From: Mycolicibacterium duvalii | Lineage (GTDB): Bacteria > Actinomycetota > Actinomycetes > Mycobacteriales > Mycobacteriaceae | Direction: 5' to 3' | Length of the DNA: 64,000 nucleotides | Assembly: GCF_010726645.1 (NCBI RefSeq) | Contig: NZ_AP022563.1 | Location: forward strand, 1,550,001 to 1,614,000 | In this document: one piece after another, positions 13,266 to 22,318 of the stretch | How the letters are laid out: every line of letters begins with the position of its first letter | Numbering within the stretch: the stretch's first letter is position 1 | Translations under genes and position numbers: made by a program | Notes under the pieces: model-generated | Told to the model about the DNA's origin: nothing | Database searches by the model: none | What the model saw: the letters and a program-made list of their open reading frames with translations, nothing else

Positions 13266-13877
13266 TCAGTCACTGAGCCCCGGAGCCGGTGCCCGTGGAC
13301 TGCGTCGGTAGGCCGATACCTCGGGATGACCGGGCAGCCACATCCGCCACGGGCGGTCGGCGGCCTTGCTCACCCCGACCCGTGGCCCGGCGTCTCCGAC
13401 CCGCAGCTCGTTGAGTGCGAGCCGGACCGGTGAGCCCGGATCGAAGAGCTCGACACCGTTGTCCTCCATGGTGATGCCCAGCGCCGAGCAGAGATTGCCC
13501 GGTCCACGGGCCAGGGCCTTCTCGGTGAGGTGCTCGCCGCGCCGACGACGGGCGACGGTTACGCCCTCCCTGACGACCGCGGCGCGCAGCAACACGGCCG
13601 CGGCCACGCCGTCGGAGGCGCACGCCACGTTGGCGCACACGTGGATTCCGTGGCTGCGGTAGGTGTAGAGCCGTCCCGGCGGGCCGAACATCACCGCATT
13701 GCGCAGGCCCGGCCCCCGATACGAGTGAGCCGCTGCGTCTGGCCACGGTCCGTCGGCCGGACCGCCGTAGGCCTCGACCTCGACGATCACGGCGTCGACG
13801 CCGCGTCCGATCAGTGTCGACCCCAGCAGCAGCCGTGCTGCGGTGAGCGGGTCGACCGCGAGTGCTTCGGCCGACAT
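13266..13877 (-). CDS. mpg: 3-methyladenine DNA glycosylase (AAG/MPG family)
   Basis: This 203-residue base-excision repair glycosylase removes alkylated and deaminated purines. The catalytic glutamate lies in [10 protein letters not shown], the DAAAHSYRG block and the DNA-inserting Tyr region [16 protein letters not shown] follow, and the family motif [12 protein letters not shown] is present. The length is normal for the bacterial AAG family (Rv1688). It starts at ATG 13877, one base after the esterase stop, and ends 18 bases before tyrS. The run esterase-mpg-tyrS is therefore probably one transcript. Confidence 0.94.
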   Translation of the reverse strand: MSAEALAVDPLTAARLLLGSTLIGRGVDAVIVEVEAYGGPADGPWPDAAAHSYRGPGLRNAVMFGPPGRLYTYRSHGIHVCANVACASDGVAAAVLLRAAVVREGVTVARRRRGEHLTEKALARGPGNLCSALGITMEDNGVELFDPGSPVRLALNELRVGDAGPRVGVSKAADRPWRMWLPGHPEVSAYRRSPRAPAPGLSD

Positions 13878-13878
13878 G

Positions 13879-14928
13879 TCAGCTGCGGAGTACGCCGGCC
13901 AGGGCTTCGGCGACGACGCGGTAGGCGACGTCCTCTTCGGGATGGACTCCGGGGAAGAAGTAGAAGCCGTGTGGCATCCCGTCGGGGAAATAACCGACGG
14001 CTCGGCCGCCGGCCTGGCGGATGCGCTCGGCGAACGCCCGCGCCGAATCGACGATCGGATCGTGCGTGCCCGCTACCACGACGGCGAGCGGGTAGCCGTC
14101 CAGCGCACCTTCGATGGGGCTCACCCACGGGTGGTCCCATGCCGTCGTCCCGACGTAGGCGCCGCGGATGAAACCGGCGAAGGCCATGTCGTAGACGACG
14201 CCGCGCGGTGCCAGTGCGAGGAACGAGGGCCACCGTTCGAAGTGAAAGTCCGCGAATGCGCCGAGCATGACGACCGCGTCGGGGATCCGCAGGCCCTCGT
14301 CGCGGGCCCGCAACGGCAGTGCGGCGGCGAAGTTGGAGCCCGCGGAGTCCCCCGCGACGACCACCCGGGCGGTGTCGGCGTCGATGTCGGCGCCGTGATC
14401 CACCACCCACGCGTAGACGTCGACGGCGTCGTCGAAGGGCACCGGGAACATGAACTCAGGGGCGGACCGGTAGTTGGCCGACACCACCAGGGCGTTGTTG
14501 GTGACGGCGAGCTTGCGGGCCAGGAAGTCGCAGTCCTCGGACGAGCCGACGGTGAATCCGCCGCCGTGGTAGTAGACGATGACCGGCAGCCGCCGGTCGA
14601 CCGAATCCGAGGGCCGGTACAACTGGCAGCGGGCTACCCCGTCGCGCACCGGCAGGTACACCTGCTCGACCGCCACGTCGGGTACCGCCTCGGCACCGCT
14701 GGGCGGAACCAGGGCCGGGTCCGGTTGACCGCCGTCGCCGATATAGCCCGACCGCACCGGCGCGATCATCAGGTCGCGCAATGCGACCGGTCGGCGGTTG
14801 TTGGCGATCACCCGGTACATCGGCATCGCCGGGTCGGCGGGGTCGATATGGCTGAGCCCGTCGATGGTCACCGGCGCGGTGACGTCGACCTTGCCGTCGG
14901 GAACGGTGCGCAGGGACGCGTCGACCAC
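13879..14928 (-). CDS. Alpha/beta hydrolase, hormone-sensitive-lipase-like esterase
   Basis: This protein is about 349 residues. The HSL (family IV) oxyanion motif YYHGGGF and the nucleophile elbow [10 protein letters not shown] (catalytic Ser) are clear. The acid is likely Asp in [10 protein letters not shown] and the base His in GMPHGFYFF. The first 90 residues form the family's N-terminal cap. The start is not obvious: in-frame codons before GTG 14928 fall inside the Trm112-like gene, and GTG lies 5 bases after that gene's stop, so I chose it. No signal peptide, so it is probably cytosolic, acting on short-chain esters or lipids. It lies where M. tuberculosis has Rv1685c-Rv1687c (regulator and ABC transporter) on the other strand. 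Confidence 0.87.
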   Translation of the reverse strand: MVDASLRTVPDGKVDVTAPVTIDGLSHIDPADPAMPMYRVIANNRRPVALRDLMIAPVRSGYIGDGGQPDPALVPPSGAEAVPDVAVEQVYLPVRDGVARCQLYRPSDSVDRRLPVIVYYHGGGFTVGSSEDCDFLARKLAVTNNALVVSANYRSAPEFMFPVPFDDAVDVYAWVVDHGADIDADTARVVVAGDSAGSNFAAALPLRARDEGLRIPDAVVMLGAFADFHFERWPSFLALAPRGVVYDMAFAGFIRGAYVGTTAWDHPWVSPIEGALDGYPLAVVVAGTHDPIVDSARAFAERIRQAGGRAVGYFPDGMPHGFYFFPGVHPEEDVAYRVVAEALAGVLRS

Positions 14929-14933
14929 CGGGG

Positions 14934-15152
14934 TCAGGACGGGTCGTCGGCCGCGGCGATCAGCCGACGGTGCTCGTCGTCGTCGACGCCGACCGCTTCG
15001 TCGACCAACAGCACCGGGATCCCGTCCTCGATGCGGTACTTGCGGTGCAGGCGCGGGTTGTACAGGCAGTCGTCGACGAACATCAGCGGCCCGCGGTCCT
15101 GCGGGCAGACCAGGATGGCCAGGAGTTTCTCGTCGAGCGTGGTGCTGCTCAA
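14934..15152 (-). CDS. Trm112-family protein (Rv1684-like)
   Basis: This 72-residue protein has the Trm112 signature LLAILVCPQDRGPL followed by the RKYRIEDGIPVLLVDEAV block. In bacteria these small proteins resemble the Trm112 activator of methyltransferases, though only one Cys of a zinc knuckle remains here. I place the start at TTG 15152, which overlaps the stop of the preceding secreted-protein gene as TTGA. A longer reading from 15212 would overlap that gene by 63 bases and add residues not typical of the family. Its neighbours do not reveal a partner enzyme. Confidence 0.82.
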   Translation of the reverse strand: MSSTTLDEKLLAILVCPQDRGPLMFVDDCLYNPRLHRKYRIEDGIPVLLVDEAVGVDDDEHRRLIAAADDPS

Positions 15153-15694
15153 CTGCGGCCCGGCATCGGGAAGATCTGCGAATCCTGCTGCATCGGGCTC
15201 TCCGGAACCCACCCCGGCATCGCCGGCGCACCCGGTGTCTGCGGTCCGACCGGACCCTGCGGCCCCGGCTGCTGGGCCGGGGTGTTGGCGCTCTGCAACT
15301 GCAGCTTGCGTTGATAGGCCACGGTCGCGCGCAACGCCTCGATCAACGGCGTCTGGTTGGGGCGCTTGTCCAGCGCGGCCGCCAGCGCCTGCGCATTGGC
15401 CATCGACGGCCGGAAGCCCTGCATGCGCAGGGTCATCGCCTGATCGATGAGCTTGGAGACCTGGCCCCCGCCGGCGCCGGTCTGGTACTCCTGCGAGATC
15501 GTCATCAACAGTCGATCGGGATTGACCCGGACCGGGGCGTCCTGCTGACCCGACGGCGCGGTCGGCTGGCCCGGCTGCGCCGGCTGGGTGGGTTGGGCCG
15601 GCTGCGCTGCCGCGGTGGGCACCGACAGGGCTCCCGCCAGCGCTGCTGCGGCCACCGCGACCGCCGCGGCGCGGCGCCTGCTCTGAGAAGACAT
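15149..15694 (-). CDS. Secreted Pro/Gln-rich conserved hypothetical protein
   Basis: This 181-residue protein starts at ATG 15694, with AGGAGG five bases upstream. It has an N-terminal signal peptide (basic SSQSRRR, then an Ala/Val core, cleavage likely near TAAAQPAQ). A Pro/Gln repeat linker (AQPTQPAQPGQPT) follows, then a helical core of about 100 residues (DRLLMTISQEYQTGAGGG through RATVAYQRKLQLQ), then a Pro/Gln/Gly-rich tail. No catalytic motif is seen. It overlaps the Trm112-like gene by 4 bases. Probably an exported cell-envelope protein; function unknown. Confidence 0.8.
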   Translation of the reverse strand: MSSQSRRRAAAVAVAAAALAGALSVPTAAAQPAQPTQPAQPGQPTAPSGQQDAPVRVNPDRLLMTISQEYQTGAGGGQVSKLIDQAMTLRMQGFRPSMANAQALAAALDKRPNQTPLIEALRATVAYQRKLQLQSANTPAQQPGPQGPVGPQTPGAPAMPGWVPESPMQQDSQIFPMPGRS

Positions 15695-15747
15695 CAACCC
15701 CTCCTAGTCGGACAGCGCGAGCCTAACAGCGTGTCCGGGCACCGGCA

Positions 15748-18717
15748 TCACGACCGATTGCCGGCGATCTCGTTCCGCACGGCAGCTGTCAAACGCTTGT
15801 ACCGAGTGCTATCGGGGTCGCGGTACCAGGCGTTACGCGACGCCTTCGGGATGCCCTGCTGCTGCAGCGGGCCCGCCAGGGGGCGGTAGGTCGCGGTCAG
15901 TGTCATGTCATTGACCACGTGCACCAGATCAGGCGCTTCGCCGACCGGGAGATCGGCCAACGCTTCACTGAGATCGGCCGAGGGCACGCTTCCGCCCGGA
16001 TGCAACGCCAGTGCGGTGACCGCGATCGTCTCGCCGTCGACCTCGACGCCGTAGGTGACGGCCATGTCGACCGCACCGAGCCGGCCGGCGGCGTCGTTGA
16101 CGGTGGCGGCGAACACCGGTCCGCGCTCGGTGTGGATGACCGCGGCGCGATTGTCGACCAGCCAGTAATCGCCGTCTTCGTCGCGCCGGAACAGGTACTC
16201 GGTGGACACCCAGGTGTCGGCCGGGGCGAAGACGCCGCGCTTGACCGAGGCCAGCGGGTCCACCGGGCCGCGCGGACGCGCCAGGAGTACCCCGACCTCG
16301 TTGGTGTCAGCCCGACGGACGAACCCCTGCTCGTCTTCGAGGATCAGATCCTCTTCCGGGTCGTAGGCGGCCAGCGCGATCTCGCCGCCGCCCGGCAGCG
16401 GACGGCCCTTGCTGCCGATCTTGGCGCCCTTGACGTTGGCCAGCACGGCCTGACCGTCGGTGGTGGCGAAGAACTCCACCACGTTGGCGGGTTCGAACAC
16501 CTCGACGACGCGCTTCCACAGCCCGGTCGGCATCCCCGAGCCGATGAACAACCGCACGGGGTGGTTGCCGGTCAGGGAGAACGCCGGGTCGTCGATGACC
16601 TCCCGCAGCATCGCCCAGGTGTAGGACACGACCGTCACCCCGTACTGGCGGATCTCCTGGACGAAACGGTCCGGGCGCAACTCCCGCGACAGGGCGATAC
16701 GGGCACCGCCGACCACCGCCCCGCCCAGGCTGACCAACAGACCGGACTGGTGGTGCAGCGGCGTCAGGCAGTACACGGTGTCGCTGCGGCTGAGGTTGGC
16801 CGCCGACGCGGTGCCGAAGGCCGACAGCGCCCAGCGGAAGTTGGTGATCTGGCGGGCCACCAGCTGGCCGCTGACCGTGCTGAACGCCACAAAGGCCAGG
16901 TCCCGCGCCAGCCCGGGGTTGGGCCGGTACCAGCCGGGCAGTTCAACCCGGTCGGGATCGATCCGCTCCATGTCGATGACGTCGGCATCGGCCGGGACGT
17001 GCAGGTCCCGGGATTCGCCGCCGCCGAGCACGAGCACCCGCATCTCGAGGCGGCGGGCCGCATCGAGGCTGCTCGGGTCCGCGATGACCTCGGAGACCGC
17101 GGCCAACTCGACCGCGGCGGCCAGGTCGGCGTCGGGCGGCAACATCACCGCCACGGCGCCGAGGCGCGACAGTGCAGCGATCGCGACCAGCGCACTCGGT
17201 CGGGTATCCATCAGCACTCCGACCCGAGCGCCCTGTCGAACCCCGACCTCGATCAGACCGCGCACGACGTTGTTGACCCGGCGGTCGACCGCCTCGTAGG
17301 TGTGCACCCGGCCGTCGAACAGCAGCGCCTCGCCCTGCGGAAAATCACGAGCCTGCTCACTCATGATGCGGCCCAGCGAGATTCGGGTGTGGTCGTTGAC
17401 CTGTCCGAGGCGCGCCAGGCGCGGCAGGGTACGCGCGGTCTCGACGGCCAGCGTGCGCGCGGAGCGGTTTGCCGAGACCAGGGCGTCGGCGGCCGAACGC
17501 GCGAGGCTGAAGGCCATCTCCGTGGCGGCGGCGGTGCTGTGGGCCAGCCGCGAGGTCAGCGTCACCCCGCTCTCACTGGCCTCGGTGGGCTGCAGGGCCA
17601 TCGGCGACACCCCGTCGGGCATCGAGCCGCCGCCGTCGAGCCAGCGCACCCAGTCGGCGACGGTCGGCCACGTCTGGTCGGACGCCTTGGAACCCACGAC
17701 CAAGCCGAAATGTCCTGCCCGAATGAGGAACTCGTAAACGTCGGCCTTCGGCGCGGCGCGCTTGATGCCGCGCACCGACGCGGGCTGTCCGATGTCGTCG
17801 ACTTCACCGATCACCGCCAGCACCGGACAGTCGATGTCGGACAACGTGACCAGGTCACCGTGGATGGAGAAGCCGCCTGTCATCATGCGGTTGTGCGCGA
17901 TGAACTGCTTGAGCAGTTCGGAGATCGCCGGACCCGACCACGCGATCCAGCCCTCCGACGCCAGGAACTTGCGCTGTTGTTCCCTCGGCAGCAATGCCTC
18001 CCGGTCGTGCAGCTGGCGCAGGAAGTCGATCCGCGACTGCGCCGTCTTGATCGGGTCGAGCATCTGGAAGCCGGTGCGGGCCAGCCACCCCGGGATGTCG
18101 ATGCGGCTGAAGACGTGATCGGCCATGAAGTCGGCGGCTGCCGGTGCCAAGGTGGCCGGCAGATTCATCGGCAGCGCCGCCAGCGTGTCCACCGGCGCCC
18201 CGAACGCCACGATGCTGGCGATGTCCTTGGTCCGGCGATACGCCGCCGTCTGGTAGGTGAACATGCCGCCCTGCGAATAGCCGGCGAGATGGATGTCGCG
18301 GCCGGTGACGGTCTTGACCGTGTCGATGGCTGCGCTCAACGCCACGATGTGGTCGGCAAGCGTGCGTTGCATGCCGCCTTCCATCTTGTCGGGCGATCCG
18401 AAGTCGATCACCCACGGGTCGATACCGGCGCGGTGCAGGATGCCGACGGCGCCGTCCTCGCGGGTGACGTCCCACATGTCGGCCGACATCATCATCGGGT
18501 GCACCATCAGGACCGGCGGGCCGGCGGGCTTGGCTCCGGGCCGGGAGTCGGGCGGGAAGTAGCGCCGCAGCCGGTACATCGGCACGCTCTCGATGATCTG
18601 GAACGGCGACGGCACGGCCCCGGTCTCGAGGCCGCCGTAGCGCAGCACCTCCAGACCGTTCTGCGCCGTGGCCACCAGTCGGCCCACCGGCCCGGTAATC
18701 GCCGAGAGGTCCACCAA
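15748..18717 (-). CDS. Fused lipase / acyl-CoA synthetase-like protein (Rv1683 type)
   Basis: This 989-residue two-domain protein has an N-terminal alpha/beta hydrolase (about residues 45-370) related to PHA synthase/depolymerase-type hydrolases. Its nucleophile elbow is GYSQGG near residue 144 and its His is in IRAGHFGLVVG. The C-terminal region (about 440-965) is an AMP-binding domain of the FATP/FadD type, with LTPLHHQSGLL and GSKGRPLPGGGEIAL. M. tuberculosis Rv1683 and its BCG homologue have this layout, and the BCG protein was found on lipid droplets. The adenylation motifs look degenerate (see findings), so ligase activity is uncertain. The start is TTG 18717, with GGGAG six bases upstream; GTG 18714 is an alternative. 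Confidence 0.9.
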   Translation of the reverse strand: MVDLSAITGPVGRLVATAQNGLEVLRYGGLETGAVPSPFQIIESVPMYRLRRYFPPDSRPGAKPAGPPVLMVHPMMMSADMWDVTREDGAVGILHRAGIDPWVIDFGSPDKMEGGMQRTLADHIVALSAAIDTVKTVTGRDIHLAGYSQGGMFTYQTAAYRRTKDIASIVAFGAPVDTLAALPMNLPATLAPAAADFMADHVFSRIDIPGWLARTGFQMLDPIKTAQSRIDFLRQLHDREALLPREQQRKFLASEGWIAWSGPAISELLKQFIAHNRMMTGGFSIHGDLVTLSDIDCPVLAVIGEVDDIGQPASVRGIKRAAPKADVYEFLIRAGHFGLVVGSKASDQTWPTVADWVRWLDGGGSMPDGVSPMALQPTEASESGVTLTSRLAHSTAAATEMAFSLARSAADALVSANRSARTLAVETARTLPRLARLGQVNDHTRISLGRIMSEQARDFPQGEALLFDGRVHTYEAVDRRVNNVVRGLIEVGVRQGARVGVLMDTRPSALVAIAALSRLGAVAVMLPPDADLAAAVELAAVSEVIADPSSLDAARRLEMRVLVLGGGESRDLHVPADADVIDMERIDPDRVELPGWYRPNPGLARDLAFVAFSTVSGQLVARQITNFRWALSAFGTASAANLSRSDTVYCLTPLHHQSGLLVSLGGAVVGGARIALSRELRPDRFVQEIRQYGVTVVSYTWAMLREVIDDPAFSLTGNHPVRLFIGSGMPTGLWKRVVEVFEPANVVEFFATTDGQAVLANVKGAKIGSKGRPLPGGGEIALAAYDPEEDLILEDEQGFVRRADTNEVGVLLARPRGPVDPLASVKRGVFAPADTWVSTEYLFRRDEDGDYWLVDNRAAVIHTERGPVFAATVNDAAGRLGAVDMAVTYGVEVDGETIAVTALALHPGGSVPSADLSEALADLPVGEAPDLVHVVNDMTLTATYRPLAGPLQQQGIPKASRNAWYRDPDSTRYKRLTAAVRNEIAGNRS

Positions 18718-18793
18718 CGTGCGCTCCCTTGACCGTCGTCACCCCACCTGCCGTCGCCATCATGGCACAGCCCCGGCCTATCATCGGGCGCTG

Positions 18794-20554
18794 ATGGCAA
18801 ACCTCATCAACACCGAACGAGCGACTGTCGCCTACGGCACTCGCACCTTGCTCGATGGTGTCAGCCTCGGGGTTGAGGAGGGCGACGCGATCGGTGTCGT
18901 CGGCCGCAACGGTGACGGAAAATCGACGCTTCTGAAAGTGCTGACAGGGACTCTGGTTCCCGATTCCGGACGGGTGACGCACACCTCGGATCTGTCGGTC
19001 GGTTACCTGCGCCAGGCCGACGATTTCGAGGCCGGCGCGACCGTGCGGTCGGTGATCGTCGGTGGCCGCCCCGACCACGTCTGGGCAGCCGATGCCCAGA
19101 CCCGGTCTGTCGTCGAGCATCTCCTGGCCGGCGTGGATCTGGATGCGCCGGTCTCCACGCTCTCGGGTGGCGAACGTCGTCGCGTCGCGCTGGCCGAGGT
19201 GCTGATCGCCGCTCATGACGTGGTGATCCTCGACGAACCGACCAACCACCTCGACGTGGAGGTGATCGGCTGGCTGGCCGGGCAACTGACCGCCCGCCCG
19301 GCCCGGGCACTGGTCGTGGTCAGCCATGACCGGTGGTTCCTCGACGCCGTGTGCACCAAGACCTGGGAGGTGCACGACGGCACCGTCGACTCCTACGACG
19401 GCGGCTACGCCGCCTACGTGCTCGCGCGTGCCGAACGGATGCGCATGGCGGCCGGCACCGAAGCACGCCGAAAGAACCTCATGCGCAAGGAGTTGGCCTG
19501 GCTCCGGCGCGGACCCCCGGCACGGACCTCCAAACCCAAGTTTCGCATCCAGGCCGCCAACGACCTGATCGCCGACGAGCCGCCGCCGCGCGATTCGCTT
19601 GTGCTGCAGCGGTTCGCCTCGGCCCGGCTGGGCAAGGACGTGTTCGATCTGCACCGGGTCCGACTGGAGGTCGGCGAGCCCCCGCGGGTGGTGCTCGACG
19701 GCATCGACTGGTCGATCGGACCGGGTGCCCGGATCGGGCTGGTCGGGGTCAACGGCACCGGCAAGACCTCGGTGCTGCGGCTGCTTCTGGGTGAGCTCGA
19801 ACCGGTCTCGGGCACGGTCAAACGCGGCGTGACGCTGCGCATCGGTTATCTCAGCCAGGCGGTGCGGGAACTCGACGAATCGCAGCGGGTGATCGACGCG
19901 GTCGAGGACCGCCGCCGGATCACCGAACTCGCCGGTGGCCGAGAGATCAGCGCCGAGACTCTGCTCAAGGACTTCGGATTCGTCGGCGACAAGCTGGTCA
20001 CCCGCGTCTCCGAACTCTCCGGCGGGGAGCGGCGTCGCCTGCAGTTCCTGCGCCTGCTGCTCGACGAACCCAACGTGCTCCTTCTCGACGAGCCCACCAA
20101 CGACCTCGACATCGACACGCTGACCGTCATCGAGGACTATCTCGACGGCTGGCCCGGCACCCTGCTCGTGGTCAGCCACGACCGTTACTTCCTCGAGCGC
20201 GTCAGTGACGTGACCTATGCGCTGACCGGCGGTGGACGCTGTGACCTGTTGCCCGGCGGGGTCGAGCAGTATCTGGCCGACCGGGCCGCTGCGGCCCGAC
20301 CGGACCCCGCCCGCAGCGAGCCCCGGGCCGAATCGGCAGCGGCCCGCGACCGGCGTACCGGAAAGGAGTTGTCGCGCATCGAGAGCCAGCTGGGCAAGCT
20401 GGACGACCGCATCGCCGCACTGCACGAGTCGATGGCCCACGCTGCGGCGGACCATGTCCGGGCCGGCGAACTCAACGCCGAACTCACCGAGCTGCTTGAC
20501 AAAAAGGACTCCCTGGAAGAGACGTGGCTGGCACTCGCCGAGGATGCCGAATGA
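18794..20554 (+). CDS. ABC-F family ATPase
   Basis: This 586-residue protein has two tandem ABC domains and no membrane segments. Domain 1 has Walker A GRNGDGKST, signature LSGGERRRVALAE and Walker B VVILDEPTNHLD. Domain 2 has GVNGTGKTS, LSGGERRRLQFLR and VLLLDEPTNDLD. The interdomain linker (about residues 210-290) is basic and helical, as in ABC-F ribosome factors. The C-terminus is a Uup-like coiled coil (KELSRIESQLGKLDDR onward). ABC-F proteins act on ribosomes, some protecting against antibiotics. The start ATG 18794 follows a TATCAT -10 (18779-18784) by nine bases, giving an almost leaderless mRNA. The stop overlaps the next gene (ATGA). Confidence 0.9.
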   Translation: MANLINTERATVAYGTRTLLDGVSLGVEEGDAIGVVGRNGDGKSTLLKVLTGTLVPDSGRVTHTSDLSVGYLRQADDFEAGATVRSVIVGGRPDHVWAADAQTRSVVEHLLAGVDLDAPVSTLSGGERRRVALAEVLIAAHDVVILDEPTNHLDVEVIGWLAGQLTARPARALVVVSHDRWFLDAVCTKTWEVHDGTVDSYDGGYAAYVLARAERMRMAAGTEARRKNLMRKELAWLRRGPPARTSKPKFRIQAANDLIADEPPPRDSLVLQRFASARLGKDVFDLHRVRLEVGEPPRVVLDGIDWSIGPGARIGLVGVNGTGKTSVLRLLLGELEPVSGTVKRGVTLRIGYLSQAVRELDESQRVIDAVEDRRRITELAGGREISAETLLKDFGFVGDKLVTRVSELSGGERRRLQFLRLLLDEPNVLLLDEPTNDLDIDTLTVIEDYLDGWPGTLLVVSHDRYFLERVSDVTYALTGGGRCDLLPGGVEQYLADRAAAARPDPARSEPRAESAAARDRRTGKELSRIESQLGKLDDRIAALHESMAHAAADHVRAGELNAELTELLDKKDSLEETWLALAEDAE

Positions 20555-21852
20555 GTTGGCTGGTGCGACCGTTCGTGCTGTTCCTGCGCTATTGGCCGCA
20601 GCTGGCCGCCTGCTACCTGCTCGGGCTGCTCGGGCGCAACGGTGCGATCTGGCTTGCGGCGTGGGCCGGCTGGGACAACGACTTGTGGGCGTCGCTGATC
20701 ATGCCGCTGGCCGGCATCGCCCGGCTGGGCTCCTACGTCGCGATGTTCTTCGTGCTTCGACCCGCCATCCCCGGCATCGCGGCACTGCCGCACCGGTCGG
20801 CGCGCAGCGTGGACCTGTTCTCTTCGGTGATCCTGCCGTTCTTCGCCATCTACCTGGCGTGGCAGATGTTCCGGGAGGACTGGCTGGCATTCGAGGTCCA
20901 GGCTCTGGACTATCGGATGGCCGACTCGATCACCAACCCCGGTCAACCGGAGATCGATCCGGAGAACCTGCCGGTCAGCACGACGACCTGGGTGGTGATC
21001 GGCATCGCGTTGGTCGCGCGCTTCGTGCTGAGCCGGTACAGCGAGAAGTTGCCGGGCTGGTTTGTTGCCGTCCGCATTTACGTCGACGCGCTGTGGGTCT
21101 TCCTGGCTTTGACATTCTCGGTCAACCAGGGTCTGAGCCTGCTACTGAACCCTGCCGGCTGGCTGGCCGAGCGCCGAATCGTCGTGTGGTTCAGCCATAC
21201 CCGTGAATCTCTTTTCGCCTATTTCGCCCCGTTGGAGACGGTGTGGGACACCGGTACATGGGCGGTGAAGACGGTCTTCGGCGGTGCTGCCGTACCGCTG
21301 ATCTGGTTGGCGGTGGCCGGCATCGTCTACGGGGTGTCGGCCAGTCAGGACTGGCGGGCCCTGGCCCAGCGGGTCGCCGGGGAGCGGGCGCGGGTGGTGA
21401 TGTCACGGCACGCGCAGACGCGGAAGCGGGTGCAGTCGCGGTGGCAACGCCTGCCGACCACGTGGCGCAGTGACGCCCGCGGCTACCTGGATTCGCGCTT
21501 GGGCAGGTTCAAGCCAATCGTGGACTCCGGACGAATCTTGCTGCACGGCGGCATCTTCGCGTTGTCACTGTACGTGTTGGCCTACCTCGGCCTGGCCTGG
21601 TTGGACATGGCGGGCAGTTTCTACCGACCGCAACTGGGCTCGGGGTACCTGCTTCGAGGAATGGCGTGGCTGATCGGCCCGCAGTCCCAACAGTTCTGGT
21701 ACGCCGCCCTGCCGACGCTCGAACTTCTCGTCCACCTGATCGTCGAGCCGCTCCGGATCTGTCTGATCGCGGTGACGCTGGGGTACTGCCTGCACCGGAT
21801 CCCTTCTGCTACAGCTGTAACCGAAGCACGATCGAGCCCCCCGTTGTCGTGA
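20551..21852 (+). CDS. Polytopic membrane protein, coupled to the ABC-F gene
   Basis: This 433-residue hydrophobic protein has about eight predicted membrane spans: roughly residues 7-25, 48-75, 88-110, 145-165, 172-198, 245-270, 335-355 and 390-415. They are separated by a basic cytoplasmic loop (about 275-325, rich in Arg). I recognise no family. The ATG at 20551 overlaps the ABC-F stop by 4 bases, so both are probably made together. Its last 44 bases overlap, in the opposite direction, the last codons of the minus-strand gene 21809-22318. A transport or envelope role is suggested only by topology and neighbours. Confidence 0.85.
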   Translation: MSWLVRPFVLFLRYWPQLAACYLLGLLGRNGAIWLAAWAGWDNDLWASLIMPLAGIARLGSYVAMFFVLRPAIPGIAALPHRSARSVDLFSSVILPFFAIYLAWQMFREDWLAFEVQALDYRMADSITNPGQPEIDPENLPVSTTTWVVIGIALVARFVLSRYSEKLPGWFVAVRIYVDALWVFLALTFSVNQGLSLLLNPAGWLAERRIVVWFSHTRESLFAYFAPLETVWDTGTWAVKTVFGGAAVPLIWLAVAGIVYGVSASQDWRALAQRVAGERARVVMSRHAQTRKRVQSRWQRLPTTWRSDARGYLDSRLGRFKPIVDSGRILLHGGIFALSLYVLAYLGLAWLDMAGSFYRPQLGSGYLLRGMAWLIGPQSQQFWYAALPTLELLVHLIVEPLRICLIAVTLGYCLHRIPSATAVTEARSSPPLS

Positions 21853-22318
21853 CATCGACGGCGGTGGGCGCGATGTCGGCGGGGATCACGAAGGCCCATT
21901 CCACCGGGCCTGGCGCGGTGCACAGCGACCCCGCACCGTCGGCGGGCTTCACCCCGAAGGCAGAGACGGACTGGCCCCGCCACCGGTGTCTGCCGTCCGT
22001 GAGCACCCCGAAGCAGCCCAGCTCCGGTCCGGGAGGACCGCTGCGCTGCAGGGTCACCACCGTCACGACGGTGCCTGCGGGCAGCGTGGAACCCGGTGGC
22101 TTGACCCGGCGGCCGAGATGTCGCACCCCACCGACGGTCCAGGTCTGGCCGTCGACGGTGACGCTCTGCCCCGGGCCCGCCTCGGTGCCCGGACGCACCG
22201 TGGCCCGGTACTCCGACCACTGCGGCTCCAGGTCGGTGACCACCACGGCGACCAGCGCCGCAGCCGTAACCGCCGCGCCGATGACGTTACGCTGCCACAG
22301 CTTCAAGCCCCGTCTCAC
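21809..22318 (-). CDS. Membrane-anchored hypothetical protein 3 of 3
   Basis: This 169-residue protein has one N-terminal transmembrane helix (about residues 12-28, after basic RRGLKLWQR) and an extracytoplasmic beta-rich domain with alternating Val/Thr strands (for example TVVTVVTLQ and SIVLRLQL). Two Cys (in LGCFGV and SLCTAP) could form a disulphide outside the cell. It starts at GTG 22318, overlapping the stop of the gene upstream by 4 bases. Its 3' end runs 44 bases into the oppositely oriented membrane protein. It shares layout with the two genes before it. Function unknown. Confidence 0.78.
   Translation of the reverse strand: MRRGLKLWQRNVIGAAVTAAALVAVVVTDLEPQWSEYRATVRPGTEAGPGQSVTVDGQTWTVGGVRHLGRRVKPPGSTLPAGTVVTVVTLQRSGPPGPELGCFGVLTDGRHRWRGQSVSAFGVKPADGAGSLCTAPGPVEWAFVIPADIAPTAVDVTTTGGSIVLRLQL

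Noticed and set aside
15919..18732. A 900-codon plus-strand open frame opposite the lipase/acyl-CoA synthetase gene.
   Set aside because: It has Arg/His/Gln-rich composition with no domain, as expected for the antisense frame of a high-GC gene. The minus strand has clear family motifs.
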